A stretch of 64,000 bases of DNA from Berberis thunbergii (Eukaryota > Streptophyta > Magnoliopsida > Ranunculales > Berberidaceae), in the NCBI GenBank assembly GCA_003290165.1, contig QNQO01000195.1:1116001-1180000 (forward strand), read 5' to 3'. Below, piece by piece: positions 1 to 20,179 of this stretch (its first letter is position 1; every line of letters starts with the position of its first letter). Below the pieces are notes generated by a model. It did no database searches, was not told where the DNA came from, and was given only the letters and a program-made list of their open reading frames with translations. The position numbers and the translations under genes were made by a program.

Positions 1-2349
1 ATTTTGTTACTTTTATTGATGATTTCTCCAGGAGATGTTGGGTGTTTCCAATCAAGAGGAAGTCAGATGTGTTTCCAGTGTTCAAAGACTTCAAGGCGCA
101 GGTGGAACTTGAATCTGGAAAGAAGATCAAGTGCTTGAGGACAGATAATGGAAAGGAGTACACAGACGGGGAGTTTCTTGCACTTTGTAGGCGAGAAGGT
201 ATCAAAAGACAGTTCACTGTCACATATACGCCTCAGCAAAATGGAGTGGCGGAGCGGATGAACAGAACTCTTGCAGAAAAGATGAGAGCTATGTTGAGGA
301 CTGCAGGTCAACCCAACTTCTTTTGGGCAGAAGCAGCCAAAGCCGCTTGTCATGTGGTAAATCGGTCTCCTTCAACAGCTATTGATTTGAAGACACCGAT
401 GGAGATGTGGACAGGGAAGCCCTCTGATTACTCTGGTATGCATTCATTTGGATGTCCTGTGTACGTGATGTACAACACCAAGAAAGAACGAAGTTGGAGC
501 CAAAATCCAGAAGGTGTATCTTCTTGGGCTATGCTGATGGTGTCAAGGGGTATCGCTTGTGGGATCCCACTACCCACAAGCTTATTATCAGCAGGGATGT
601 GATCTTTACGGAAGATCAACTACAACAAAAGGATGGAGGAGGTAGCACGTCGAATGGAAGCTCAGAGACTACAACAATTCCGGTGGCGAATAAAAATCCA
701 GTTTCTTCTGAAGCTACACCAGAGTCGGATGCAGAAGAAGTTCGTCGGTCAACTCGTGAGAAAAGGCCGCCAGCTTGGCACTCGGAGTATGTTACGGAGA
801 ACAATGTTGCACACTGTCTTCTAACGGAGGATGGAGAGCCCTCAACTTTCCACGAAGCTACAAGTAGCTCAGATGCATTTTTGTGGATAACAGCAATGCA
901 GGAGGAAATTGAAGCTCTACACAAGAACAAAACTTGGAAGCTAGTATCATTGCCACATGGAAGAAAGGCCATTGGTAACAAATGGGTCTACAAGATCAAG
1001 CGGGATATCAACGATCTAGTGGAACGGTATCGTGCAAGATTGGTGGTGAAGGGATTTGCTCAGAAAGAAGGCATTGATTTCAATGAGATATTTTCACCGG
1101 TGGTTCGACTCACGACAGTCAGGATAGTTCTAGCGATGTGTGCTACGTTTGACTTACATCTGGAGCAGTTGGATGTGAAAACTGCGTTTCTTCATGGAGA
1201 GCTTGAAGAAGAGATCTACATGCTCCAACCAGAAGGTTTTGCTGAAACAGGCAAGGAGAACTTGGTTTGCAGGTTGAACAAATCTCTGTACGGTCTCAAA
1301 CAGGCGCCGAGGTGTTGGTACAAGAGATTTGATTCCTTCATTATGAGCCTTGGATACAACAGGCTTGGTTCAGACCATTGTGTGTACTACAAGAGGTTTG
1401 GTGGCAATAATTTTATTATCTTGCTGTTGTATGTGGATGACATGTTGGTAACAGGCCCCAACAAAGATCAATCCAGGAATTAAAGGCACAGTTGGCTAGG
1501 GAGTTCGATATGAAGGACTTGGGACCAGCAAACAAGATTCTAGGGAAGCAAATTCACCGAGACAGAGATAGCAGGAAGGTTTGGCTTTCCCAGAAGAACT
1601 ACTTCAACAAGATCTTGCGACGCTTCAACATGCAAGATTGTAAGCCAATTTCTACCCCACTTCCTACTAATTTTAAATTATCCTCAAGTATGTGTCCTAG
1701 CAATGAAGCAGAGAGGATGGAGATGTCTCGAGTACCTTATGCATCGGCAGTGGGAAGTTTAATGTTCGCTATGATATGCACAAGACCAGACATTGCACAA
1801 GCAGTGGGAGCGGTTAGTCGATTTATGGCGAATCCTGGTGGAGAGCATTGGAGTACTGTGAAGAGGATCCTAAGATACATCAAAGGAACCTCAAATGCTG
1901 CATTATGTTATGGAGGATCAGAATTTTCTGTCAGAGGCTACGTAGATTCAGATTTCGCAGGTGATCTTGATAAAAGTAAATCCACTACGGGTTATGTGTT
2001 TACTCTTGCAGGAGGAGCTGTAAGCTGGGCTTCGAAGTTGCAGACTGTTGTAGCTCTATCAACAACAAAAGCAGAATATATGGCAGCTACACATGCTTGC
2101 AAGGAGGCTGTTTGGATTCAAAGGTTATTGGAGGAGCTCGGGCACAAACAAGAGAAGATGGTTCTGTTTTGTGACAGTCAGAGTGCCTTGCACATTGCAA
2201 GGAATCCGGCCTTTCATTCGAGGACAAAACACATACGGGTCCAGTACCACTTCGTTCGAGAAGTAGTGGAGGAAGGGAGTATAGACATGCAAAAGATACA
2301 TACTGAGGAGAACCTAGCTGATGCTATGACAAACCAATTAATACGATAA
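1..2349 (+). pseudogene. Ty1/copia polyprotein, 3' part (integrase-RT-RNase H), frameshifted
   Basis: The window opens inside the integrase core of a copia retrotransposon. The core (about 42-480) shows RTDNGKEY and QNGVAERMNR, followed by the copia-type C-terminal stretch CIFLGYADGVKGYRLWD. Reverse transcriptase covers about 900-1480 (KARLVVKGF-like segment, QLDVKTAFLHGELEEEIYM, catalytic YVDDM). RNase H covers about 1900-2340 (YVDSDFAGD, STTKAEYMA, LFCDSQSALHIA, RTKHIRVQYHF). The reading frame breaks twice, near 470-500 in the integrase tail and near 1465-1475 just after YVDDM, so no full polyprotein can be made. The order IN-RT-RH is diagnostic of Ty1/copia, and the wording resembles the Tork/TNT1-like lineage (inference). 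Gag, protease and the 5' LTR lie outside the window. Confidence 0.93.
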
Positions 2350-2458
2350 GTTTGAATGGTGCCGATCCTCTTGCGGCCTAGCAGAGACGTAAGCAAGCAT
2401 GGCATCGGCAAGTAAGGAAGGATAGAGGGATTACCAAAAGCGACTTCAAGTGGGAGAA

Positions 2459-3028
2459 TGTGAATGTGTGAAGTCTCTTTGATGGGAAATGAGAAAAATG
2501 TGAAGCACTCTTCTAGATGTTCAATTCAACAAAGGAGGGTTGAAGCCTAACAAGGTGTGCTACCTAACAAGGTGTGCTACCTAACAAGGTGTGCTACCAA
2601 AGTTAGGTGGCCTAATTTAGGTAGCCTAATTTATGCTCTTTTGAAGGCTATAAATTGGCCTTAGGTTTGCACTTCCAATTCATTCCAAATCATTCAAGTC
2701 CAATTCACTCCCAAACCTCCCTAGAATCTCCTAGTGTTCTCAAGAGAGAAAAACATAGGTTTCTCCTTAGAGATTGGTTTAGAGAGATTGAGTGTTCTCC
2801 TAGTTACAAGAGAGATAGGTAATTGTTGTTATCTCCTTGTACATTAGAGAGAAGAGTTGTAATCTCGGTTTTTCATAGTGAAATCCTCCTATACTTGCCC
2901 CGTGGTTTTTCCCCTAATTTGTTTGGGGGTTTTCCACGTAAATCTTGTGTCTTAAGTTTATTTCCGCATTTTCTCAAACTTTCACTTTAGTTGTGAGATT
3001 GCTTCGACCCCGGTAATTCTTCCCAACA
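2459..3028 (+). repeat. 3' LTR of the first copia element
   Basis: The LTR begins TGTGAATGTG directly after the purine-rich tract AGTGGGAGAA and ends TTCCCAACA, giving canonical TG...CA ends and about 570 bp. A 17-bp unit (CCTAACAAGGTGTGCTA) is repeated three times in tandem at 2546-2596. A TATA-like CTATAAAT lies at 2648-2655. The 5' boundary is inferred from the polypurine tract because the partner LTR is not in the window. Confidence 0.82.
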
Positions 3029-3309
3029 TTCAGGCATGTATGTTTATAAAAATTTTTATAGATATAATGGTTTTATTTTCTAACAATTTTAGGTAAGTTG
3101 CATTATGATTAATACCCATCGGACCAAACATTTCAACAATTGAAAAATGGGAACCATTTCATTGCTTGATCCTTTTATATCAACTTCTTGGACCGGGGAC
3201 CCTGACAAATGGGACTTCTCCTTCCATCCAGGTTTGGGCATACAGATACCCACACCCTTTTTTTTTTTTTTAGGCGAGGGAGGGTAGGGTATACTGGGAC
3301 TATTTCTGC

Positions 3310-3492
3310 TTAAGAAGACGACGATGAAGATGACCATCCCTCCAAATCAGGCATATCTTCTAACGTGAGTTCTTCTAGCAACCGGAATGTTCTTGCATCA
3401 TCATCATCCATTACAATGAATCCATGCATGTTCTCCAAATACAAAACTTTGAGAGACCCAAGTTTCGGATTAGTCATGGCACGGCATGGCAT
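3310..3492 (-). pseudogene. Leucine-rich-repeat fragment of an NBS-LRR-type resistance gene
   Basis: The minus strand encodes about 60 residues with LRR spacing (GSLKVLYLENMHGF, then FRLLEELTLEDMPDLEGW), the wording usual in the C-terminal LRRs of CC-NBS-LRR disease-resistance proteins. No NB-ARC domain, P-loop or upstream LRRs are found nearby. A weakly related open stretch follows downstream on the minus strand (3089-3337) after a low-complexity Ser/Lys region. I read it as a relic rather than a gene. Confidence 0.55.
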
Positions 3493-3499
3493 GCATGTT

Positions 3500-3955
3500 C
3501 GCGAGAATGCATTACTGCTGAATCTTGTGTTTCTCTTTCAAGCTTTCTTTTTTCAAAGTTCAATCCTCATTTCAAAATACCAATTTTCTACTTTTCTTCT
3601 GCTCTCTCATTTACCTCTTAGCTAAGATTTTGGGTAACTAAAAACTAACAAAAAATTATTTGAGTTTTGTTTGGAACCTTTTTTTTATTCCCTTCTCAAA
3701 GCATAATTAGCTTTACTAAATTACTATTAAAAAAAACTACATTATTATTACAAACATCAGAGAAATTTCTCAAGTTTTAGGAGACATTAATTTGCCAGAA
3801 AAAAAAATACTATAAACTAATGCCCATTATGCATATTTAACTCAATTGCACCAATCTCATAGAACCAACAACAACTAAAGGGATTAGCTAGATTCACAGA
3901 AACCAAACATGTTTATTTTACACCATAATAATATATTTTACACTTGAGTAGGTAA
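3500..3955. other. AT-rich intergenic stretch
   Basis: No coding signal, RNA gene or repeat is recognised between the LRR relic and the RALF duplication. Confidence 0.5.
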
Positions 3956-4077
3956 CCATTATTTATTCCACGCCACGGGCACATGGCAATCCTAATTTCT
4001 CCGGGAGTAGGATGTGCACCGGCCAGGGGAGATGGGAGATGATCTATATACTAGTTATTGGGGCAGGCATGCATATG

Positions 4078-4494
4078 CTATTTCTGGGGGCAGTCTCTGT
4101 TATAATAGCTATTTGCACTACATCCTCCTGGTTTGTGGCTGTCATTAACAACGGGACAGTTGTAAGGCATCCCCCTCTTATCCGCGCATCTGGACCCACC
4201 TGCCTTTAGTGCACCAGGACAGATGAACGAATTAGCAGCAAGTATTAATCTGCTATTGATCTCTGAATCCATTTGGAACTCCTCCTCAATATCATATTCT
4301 CCACCGCATTCTTCAAGTAAACCAGTACTACTACTACTACTGCAAGGTCGTCCTAGTTGATGATGAGACAGGAAGCCACCCACTACATCAGATCTAATTG
4401 TAACTGCTAATGATGATGAAACAACTTGTAATGTTGTGATGAGAGTGAGAAGAAGAATCAAATTACCCATATTTCTTATCTTAATTTGCTTCAT
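4078..4494 (-). CDS. RALF-like secreted peptide precursor (copy 1)
   Basis: This is a single-exon 138-residue precursor of a rapid alkalinization factor-like peptide. RALFs are secreted and bind CrRLK1L/LLG receptors at the cell surface. A hydrophobic signal peptide is visible (MGNLILLLTLITTLQVVSSS, preceded by a short basic stretch). The acidic pro-region carries EEEFQMDSEIN, the usual lead-in to the site-1-protease site, but the cleavage motif is degenerate (NSRLILA instead of RRILA). The mature part has GALK, a C-x9-C pair (CADKRGMPYNC) and YNRDC, matching the first RALF cysteines. The terminal basic tail and last cysteine of canonical RALFs are absent, and extra cysteines occur (FICPG, PGGC). 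A TATATATA lies at 4525-4532. The gene is probably real, but its signalling activity is uncertain. Confidence 0.78.
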   Translation of the reverse strand: MKQIKIRNMGNLILLLTLITTLQVVSSSLAVTIRSDVVGGFLSHHQLGRPCSSSSSTGLLEECGGEYDIEEEFQMDSEINSRLILAANSFICPGALKAGGSRCADKRGMPYNCPVVNDSHKPGGCSANSYYNRDCPQK

Positions 4495-5022
4495 ATCTCT
4501 CTACATCTCTTTAATATAAGTGATTATATATAGAAAATCTCTTAAAGTCAATGTTTACACTCCCCACCACATACTAAAAAAGCAACGTAATTGATATGCT
4601 TTTCAACTTTTTAAAATTCTTTCACTAAATACCATATGGTAGCAAGTCACATGCAAGTGACCCCATTTAATTCAATCTCTTGAGACAAAATAATTGTCCT
4701 CGAAGAAGAAAATAATTAACTAATTTACCATTATTGATGTCAGAGAAATTTTTCAAAAATAAATAGATAAAATCAGGGGACTGAAATTTATAGTGTTAGA
4801 TATACTTGCTCCTGGTATCTGTTTTGTTATATTTCTTTGTTGTTTTCCCTAAGAAAAGATTATTCAGACAGGACTTCCCATAGAACTTTAAAGGTTATGT
4901 TGATTGCTCAATGTGAAAAAGCAAATTTCTCCATTATTTATTCCACGCCACGGGCACATGGCAATCCTAGCTAATTTCTCCGGGAGTAGGATGTGCACCA
5001 GCCAGGGGAGATGGGAGATGAT

Positions 5023-5391
5023 CTATATACTAGTTATTGGGCAGTCTCTGTTATACGTGCTATTTGCACTACATCCTCCTGGTTTGTGGCTGTCATTAAC
5101 ACGGGGAGGACAATGGTAGGTCATGCCATTCGAATTATTGCATATGGACCTGTCTTGCATTAGTGCATAACGAGTGATGTTCATACCACTAGCAAGTATT
5201 CTTCTATTGATCTCTGAATCCATTTGGAATTCCTCCTCAATATCATATTCTCCACTGCATTCTTCATGTAAACCAGTACTACTACTACTGCAAGGACGTC
5301 CTAGTTGATGATGAGGCAAAAAGCCACCCACTACATCAAATCTGGTTGTAGCTGCTAATGATGATGAAACAACTTGTAATCTGGTCGTCAT
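5023..5391 (-). pseudogene. RALF-like precursor (copy 2), signal peptide lost
   Basis: This 122-residue paralogue of the neighbouring RALF-like gene shares the pro-region (GRPCSSSS, EEEFQMDSEIN) and the C-terminal PGGCSAN...YNRDC block. It retains the site-1-protease motif RRILA and a better GxxxYHC region than copy 1. The open frame starts at MTTRLQVVSSSL, which aligns with the end of copy 1's signal peptide, so the hydrophobic core is missing. Immediately upstream is an A/G-rich microsatellite, which looks like the breakpoint. Without a secretion signal it is probably non-functional, unless a spliced upstream exon supplies one; I see none. Confidence 0.72.
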
Positions 5392-5394
5392 TTT

Positions 5395-5426
5395 TCTTTT
5401 CTTTTTCTTTTTCTTTTTCTTTTTTA
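5395..5426 (+). repeat. (CTTTTT)n microsatellite at the RALF copy 2 start
   Basis: This is a pyrimidine repeat of CTTTTT units on the plus strand directly beside the copy 2 start codon. It replaces the sequence that encodes the signal peptide in copy 1. Confidence 0.85.
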
Positions 5427-6229
5427 AAAGGAAGCAGCAACCCTTAAACCTTTATATTAAAACCTTTATATTAAAGAAAAAAATAAGATATTCAAATACA
5501 ATCTCTCAAAAAGAAACAATTATTTGTAAAAACAATCACGGAGAAAGTTTAACAAAAAAAACCTAGGACTATTCTAGTATCCTTACCATGACACTCAAAT
5601 CATATTCATTAGGTAGAGTCAATCATAATCATTAGGTAGAGGCGATCGATGTTCTATTTCATTGGGATGAGATACAATTCTTTTTGTTGTGACAGTGGGT
5701 GATCCATACTCCATGGCAGCGGGTGGTCATTCCATGTATTTTTTGTTCGCTTTCCTAGTTCGAGTGGATCTTTGAGGGCTTACTTTGAAGTACCGGTTCC
5801 ATGCTTTGTGTACTTTTTAGAAAACCCTTATATTGATTTCTCACTTCATTCCTCATAGTCATCTATTTCCTGACTTGCATCATTGTCCTCATCATTTCCA
5901 TCGCCACGACCTTCCTGTTTAAAAGATTGTTGAGCATTTAGGATAATCATCTCCTCGCAATTGTTGTCAATCACTATATTATCATCATTTAAGTTGGCAG
6001 TACCTATTACATTTGAAGTGGTGAGAGTCACGTTCAATTCTACTAAATTAGACACACCACAAATTGTCCCATTGGACCTATTTCCCCTTCTTCAAGTCCA
6101 TTACTTTGCTAAGACTGAAATGAGTTATGAACATGACATGTCGGCCCATACTTGGTTAACTCCACTCTTATGTTCTTCCCACTGCCATAATATTTTTTCC
6201 TTTATCAATGTTGTTCTTCTCAACCTACT

Positions 6230-6540
6230 AATTAGTCATTATTTCTTGGTTTCCATATACCACACCTATTGTTGATATGCCCAAATTGACAACATTTACT
6301 ACACTTCTGCGCCTTCCATGGATGCTACAATAAAACTTCAAACCCTTCTCCTTCTCCTTCCTCATTTACAAATTTTATAGCTGCACTTAGCTCCTTATTA
6401 GCATCAATTTCAATACATATATTAGAAAAGACAAGTTTCCTCCTCTCTTCTATAGCCTAGTGCCCTTGCCCATGCATATGTGAAAGTTAACCCAAATAGG
6501 TGCTTTTGAAAATTTCTCCTTTGTTATCAAATCCTTTCCC
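6230..6540 (-). pseudogene. LINE ORF1 remnant (DUF4283 / CCHC zinc knuckle)
   Basis: Conceptual minus-strand translation gives, in order: KAPIWVNF (the DUF4283-type IPVWV motif) near 6500, KLVFSNICIEIDANKEL near 6400-6450, a short acidic segment, then a CCHC zinc knuckle at 6262-6303 (CSKCCQFGHINNRC, spacing C-x2-C-x4-H-x4-C). This order and wording are typical of ORF1 of plant L1-type LINEs. In-frame stops and at least one frameshift are present. An acidic open stretch at 5846-6055 (minus) may be the decayed ORF1 tail. No RT part lies next to it. Confidence 0.65.
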
Positions 6541-7436
6541 AAGCCTTCACCATGAAAAGTTTACCACCGCTAACACACACATTGCCCCCTCTAAAGCCTC
6601 ACTGTCATCTGTAGAATGATGAAACAAAATAACAATGCTAAAAAGAAATAAATCATTTGCACTTGGCTATACCTTACTTTAATGCATTTTAGTTCCCTTT
6701 CAGGATAGGGAACATTACCAATAATGGAACTTAAACTTCAAAGTGATTTACCCTATAACTAATGTGAATAACACAATGTACCCTATACTTGACAGGGGCC
6801 AAAGCAAAAATGATATACAAGATCTGGTGGGAAGTGCAATTTCTTTGGTAAGAGGCATCCTGGGTAACAAAACCAGAACACAACTGCTGATGTTGCTTCC
6901 CATCTCTCACACCAAGTCATACTTGTAAATGATGCAAAGCCAAGCCAGTTTAACATTCAATTGAAGACAATAAAAGGGAAAGGCAAACTCTAAGTTCGAA
7001 ATATCTTGAAATGCAAAGTCAAGCAAAATGCAAACCGAGTATCATAAGTAAATTACAATTGATGCACATGGTAAGACTGAAAAGAGAAATTATGGCTGAT
7101 AGAACAAGCATCTACAATGTCAGAGGATTCATTGAGCGACTACTGATAGACGGTAATGATGCCGCAGGAGCAACCACTGCCCACTTAATGAAATCTTTGA
7201 AAGATGGTGGATAAATTTCTCACAACTGGCATCATCTACAGTAAAATGTACAAGACTCATCTTTCTGCTAATCCCAAGGACACAATCTACCATCTGAGTA
7301 ACAACCTATAAGAACCTTAGTATTTGTGTTCAAATTTGACCAAACTTCTATTCATCATAATTTTCATCGTCGCCTTCGATACTGTTTGAACCCCATGAAA
7401 TGCATTCCAAACCCATAAGACAACCAATAAATAGAA
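6541..7436. other. Intergenic DNA and the 3' UTR of the cullin gene
   Basis: No independent gene is supported. The part nearest 7436 must contain the 3' UTR and polyadenylation site of the minus-strand cullin gene. The exact end cannot be fixed by eye. Confidence 0.5.
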
Positions 7437-17107
<9,671 letters not shown>

Positions 17108-17132
17108 GTCTTCACCCTCCGCAACCTCTGAT

Positions 17133-17423
17133 TCTGCAAATCACACAATCATCTCAATCTAATCATTTCTACCGTAAATCACAAAATCTCTCTGCAAATC
17201 AAAACCATTCGGCGATAAAATTAACCCTAACCTCGCAATCAACCACTAGAAATCAAAAGAGATTACCCGATCGTACTTACCTTGGAGGTTCTTGCACAAA
17301 CCCTAACCCTAGATATTTTCTTTCTAGCGATGTAGATAGAAATTCGAAGATCGGTGGAGGAGAGAAGATAGAGAGAGAAAAAGAGAAGACTCGGCTTTGA
17401 AGGGCTTGTGGGGTTTATTTATA
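17133..17423 (-). promoter_or_regulatory. CUL1 leader with 5' UTR intron and TATA box
   Basis: Upstream of the start codon a 5' UTR intron is likely at 17134-17280 (donor AAG|GTAAGTAC, acceptor TTTGCAG|AAT), so the leader is split. A TATAAATA motif lies at 17416-17423 on the minus strand, which would place transcription start near 17385-17390. Leader introns are common in plant housekeeping genes. Confidence 0.6.
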
Positions 17424-17749
17424 CAGCAGAGAATAAATGATGAGAGAAGGAGGGAAGAAGAAAGGGTTTCGCATTGATGAGAGAGAGATCGGTCTCTCCT
17501 TCTCTCTTTTCTCTCCTTTTTGTTCAACGCCAAACCTTCACAAAAGGAGAGATGGTGAAATTATTGAACCTTGAGATGTGTGGGATGGTAAATTTTGGTG
17601 AGTTGCGTGGTGAGGATGATGATAAGATTTACCCACTATTAATAGTAAAAAAAAGTGTAATGTGGTAAATTTATGAGCGATGACCGGATGAGGGATACTA
17701 ATCAATAATTTTTTACTTTTTTTAAGATGATTGTGAGTTTGATGAGTTA

Positions 17750-19189
17750 ATTTGTGGATTTACTTAGGGATGAAGGTATGGTTGGATGATAACTTTGAGA
17801 TTAGGGTCAAGTATGGCTCAAATGTTTAAGGTTATGGAGTTTAATTGCTATGGTCAAAAGCTTAAAATAATCTCGAACATAATTGAAAAAATTTTGAAAG
17901 TTGTCAAATTGAAAGAGATAGTTAAAAACAACCCTACCATCAAAATCGGGCTAGATTGAAGATTCAATTCTAACCCCTTAAAATAAAATAAATAAGGTTT
18001 TGATCGCTAACACTCAAAACCCCAAATCGAAAAATACTAATGGTACAATCTCATCAAACATATGATGAGAGCATGAGAAATGCAACTCATCTTCCATAAA
18101 AACTATGTGTAGCTCGAGTATATGACCTAGGTTTGGCATGATTGAAGTTGGAGTACTTCTGTGACTCAATTTTTGTAGTAAAAAACATGTACTCAATGAC
18201 GTGACAACATTTGTACTATCATCATAATAGCATTAGATATCACAGTGTTTTATTGTGAGATACACATGCTTCCAAGTCATTGAATACAATATTTTAATAT
18301 AAAAAATGGGGAATTCTAATTGTTGAGGAAATCAGCGAGTCTTCCCTCCCTCGCTGGTTTCCTCACCAGTTAGCCAAACTCATAAAAAATTGAGTCACAA
18401 TAGAGTTTTTATTGAAGTTGGCTAATGTGTTTTGCCACCTGAGACGGCAGTAGTGTTACATACAACACTATCAATCGGTGTATTAATGGATTTGATTAGG
18501 GATGAAAGTTATGTTGGATGATAATTTTGAGGTTTAGGTTGTGTATTGTAGAGGTCGTTTTGTCGAATAAGCATGTTTTAAAGTGTCTGGTGGCTACCAG
18601 GCACCGTAGGATTGCATCGAGATAAGTGCACTTAAAAAAATTTGTGTTTCAAATGTTTAAGGTTATCAAGTTTAATTACTATGATCAAAAGCTGAAAATA
18701 ATCCCGAACATAATTGAAAATTTTGAAAGGTTGTCAAAATGAAAAGAGATAGTTAAAAACAATTGATCAACAAAATGGGGCTACATGGAAGTTTCAATTT
18801 CAAACCCTTAAAATCAAGCCCCAAACTTACAAGTACAATTCTATCGAACATATGATGAGAGCATGAGAAATACAACTCCTCTTCAAGAAAGAAAAGAAAA
18901 GAAAAAACATTGTGTTGTCTGAGTATATGACCTAGGTTTAGCATAATTGAAGTTGAAGTACTTTTACTGAAACTCAATTTTTTACTCAAAAACACGTATT
19001 TAGTGACATGACAATATTTGTGTTTTTATCATAATAGCATTAGATATCACAATGTTTTATTGTGAGATACACGTGCTTCCAAGTCATTGAATACGAGATT
19101 TGAGTATAAAAATGAAGTTGGCTAATGTGTTTTGCCACCTAACATCGTAGCAATGTTACATACAACACTATCAATCGGTGTATTATTAA
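17750..19189 (+). repeat. Duplicated ~0.7-kb block (direct repeat)
   Basis: Copy A (about 17750-18488) and copy B (about 18484-19189) share, in order, a GATGAAGGTATGGTTGGATG-like segment, CAAATGTTTAAGGTTAT, AATAAT(C)CCGAACATAATTG, CATATGATGAGAGCATGAGA, a TATGACCTAGG segment, ATCATAATAGCATTAGATAT and GAAGTTGGCTAATGTGTTTT. Copy A carries an extra ~100 bp at 18308-18412. Copy B carries a different extra segment near 18539-18645. No coding content is recognised. Confidence 0.8.
18319..18377 (+). mobile_element. Short foldback (MITE-like) remnant
   Basis: GAGGAAATCAGCGAG is followed closely by its near inverse, CTCGCTGGTTTCCTC, then ACCAGTTAG. The same arms occur in the longer foldback at 21088-21225. 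It sits inside the segment present only in copy A of the duplicated block, which fits an insertion after the duplication. Confidence 0.6.
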
Positions 19190-19695
19190 TGAAAAAGACA
19201 AGCAACATACCTGGGTTAGACATTGGTAGTAATGCTGGGAGACGAGTAGCACACAAACTTTCACAATTGAAATACAAACAAAAGCTTTTTTCCAGTATTT
19301 CTTTTGCTTCCGAGACTCTGGACTTATCTTTTTGCTTTAATTTTCTGAATAATCTGGAGAAAATGAGAATGTCTTTAAGAGAAATGAGAACACATGACTA
19401 AATTAATAGTATAAAAGATTATTTAAGAACATTTTGAGATATTTTCCTTTAATACCAAAATTATCAAACCATGACATACAATGTGATATTTTTTTTTGGA
19501 AAAAAATAAAGAAGAAAACAGTTAACTCAATCTTTCATTATAACAGGAATGTACTAATGTGTAAATTATATAATGATGAAACAATGTAATATTATGTATT
19601 TATTATGTCATGTGAAACAACAATATAAATAAAATATCATGTATTTTATTTGATAGTTATCACAACACTTTATATGGTGGATTTTTCACCGGAAG

Positions 19696-19925
19696 GGTGG
19701 TGGTGGTGGTGGTGGTGGTGGCGGTGGTGGTGGTGGTGGTGGGTGGATTTCTTCATAGAGTGAGAAGGTGGTGGATTTCTTCACAGGGAGGGTGGGTGAG
19801 GTGGTGGTGGTGGGTGGAATTTTTTGTCACTGAGAGAAGGGTGGGGGGTGAGGTGGTGGTGGTGGTGGTGGGTGGATTTCTTCACAGGGAGAATGGTGGG
19901 TGAGGTGGTGGTGGCGGGTGGATTT
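19696..19925 (+). repeat. GGT/GTG trinucleotide-rich minisatellite
   Basis: Long runs of GGT are broken by a recurring phrase built on GGGTGGATTTCTTCACAGGG. The open frame through it is valine-rich filler with no recognisable protein. Confidence 0.85.
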
Positions 19926-19989
19926 CATGATAACAGAGGGAAAAGAGAGATCACAGGGGGAGGATGAGGAGGGTAAAAATAGTCATTAG

Positions 19990-20175
19990 GTAACCTTGAC
20001 CATTACAATGGGAATGGTAATGGTCATTCATAGGGAGAGGTAGGAATGGCCATTACAACCAGATCTGTAATGGAGATTACCATTACAATGATTTTTTGTT
20101 TCGCCAAACAAAGAAATGTAGTTAACCATTGTAATAACCATTACATTATAATGGTCAAAGCGGGTAACGAAACAT
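19990..20175. mobile_element. Probable foldback element (low confidence)
   Basis: The left end has TTGACCATTACAATG and GGTAATGG motifs. The right end carries their inverse (CATTATAATGGTCAAAG and CATTGTAATAACCATTAC). This gives an imperfect palindrome of about 185 bp. I could not define target duplications. Confidence 0.4.
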
Positions 20176-20179
20176 GTCC

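Larger units (their letters stand above)
3956..5391. repeat. Tandem segmental duplication carrying the RALF pair
   Basis: The stretch 3956 to about 4440 recurs at 4931 to about 5390 in the same orientation. The non-coding 3' flanks start identically (CCATTATTTATTCCACG), differ by small indels and run into the coding parts. The unit offset is about 975 bp. The left copy continues into an intact 5' end, while the right copy stops at the microsatellite. Confidence 0.85.

Noticed and set aside
19697..19903. Poly-valine open frame
   Set aside because: Product of the GGT repeat.
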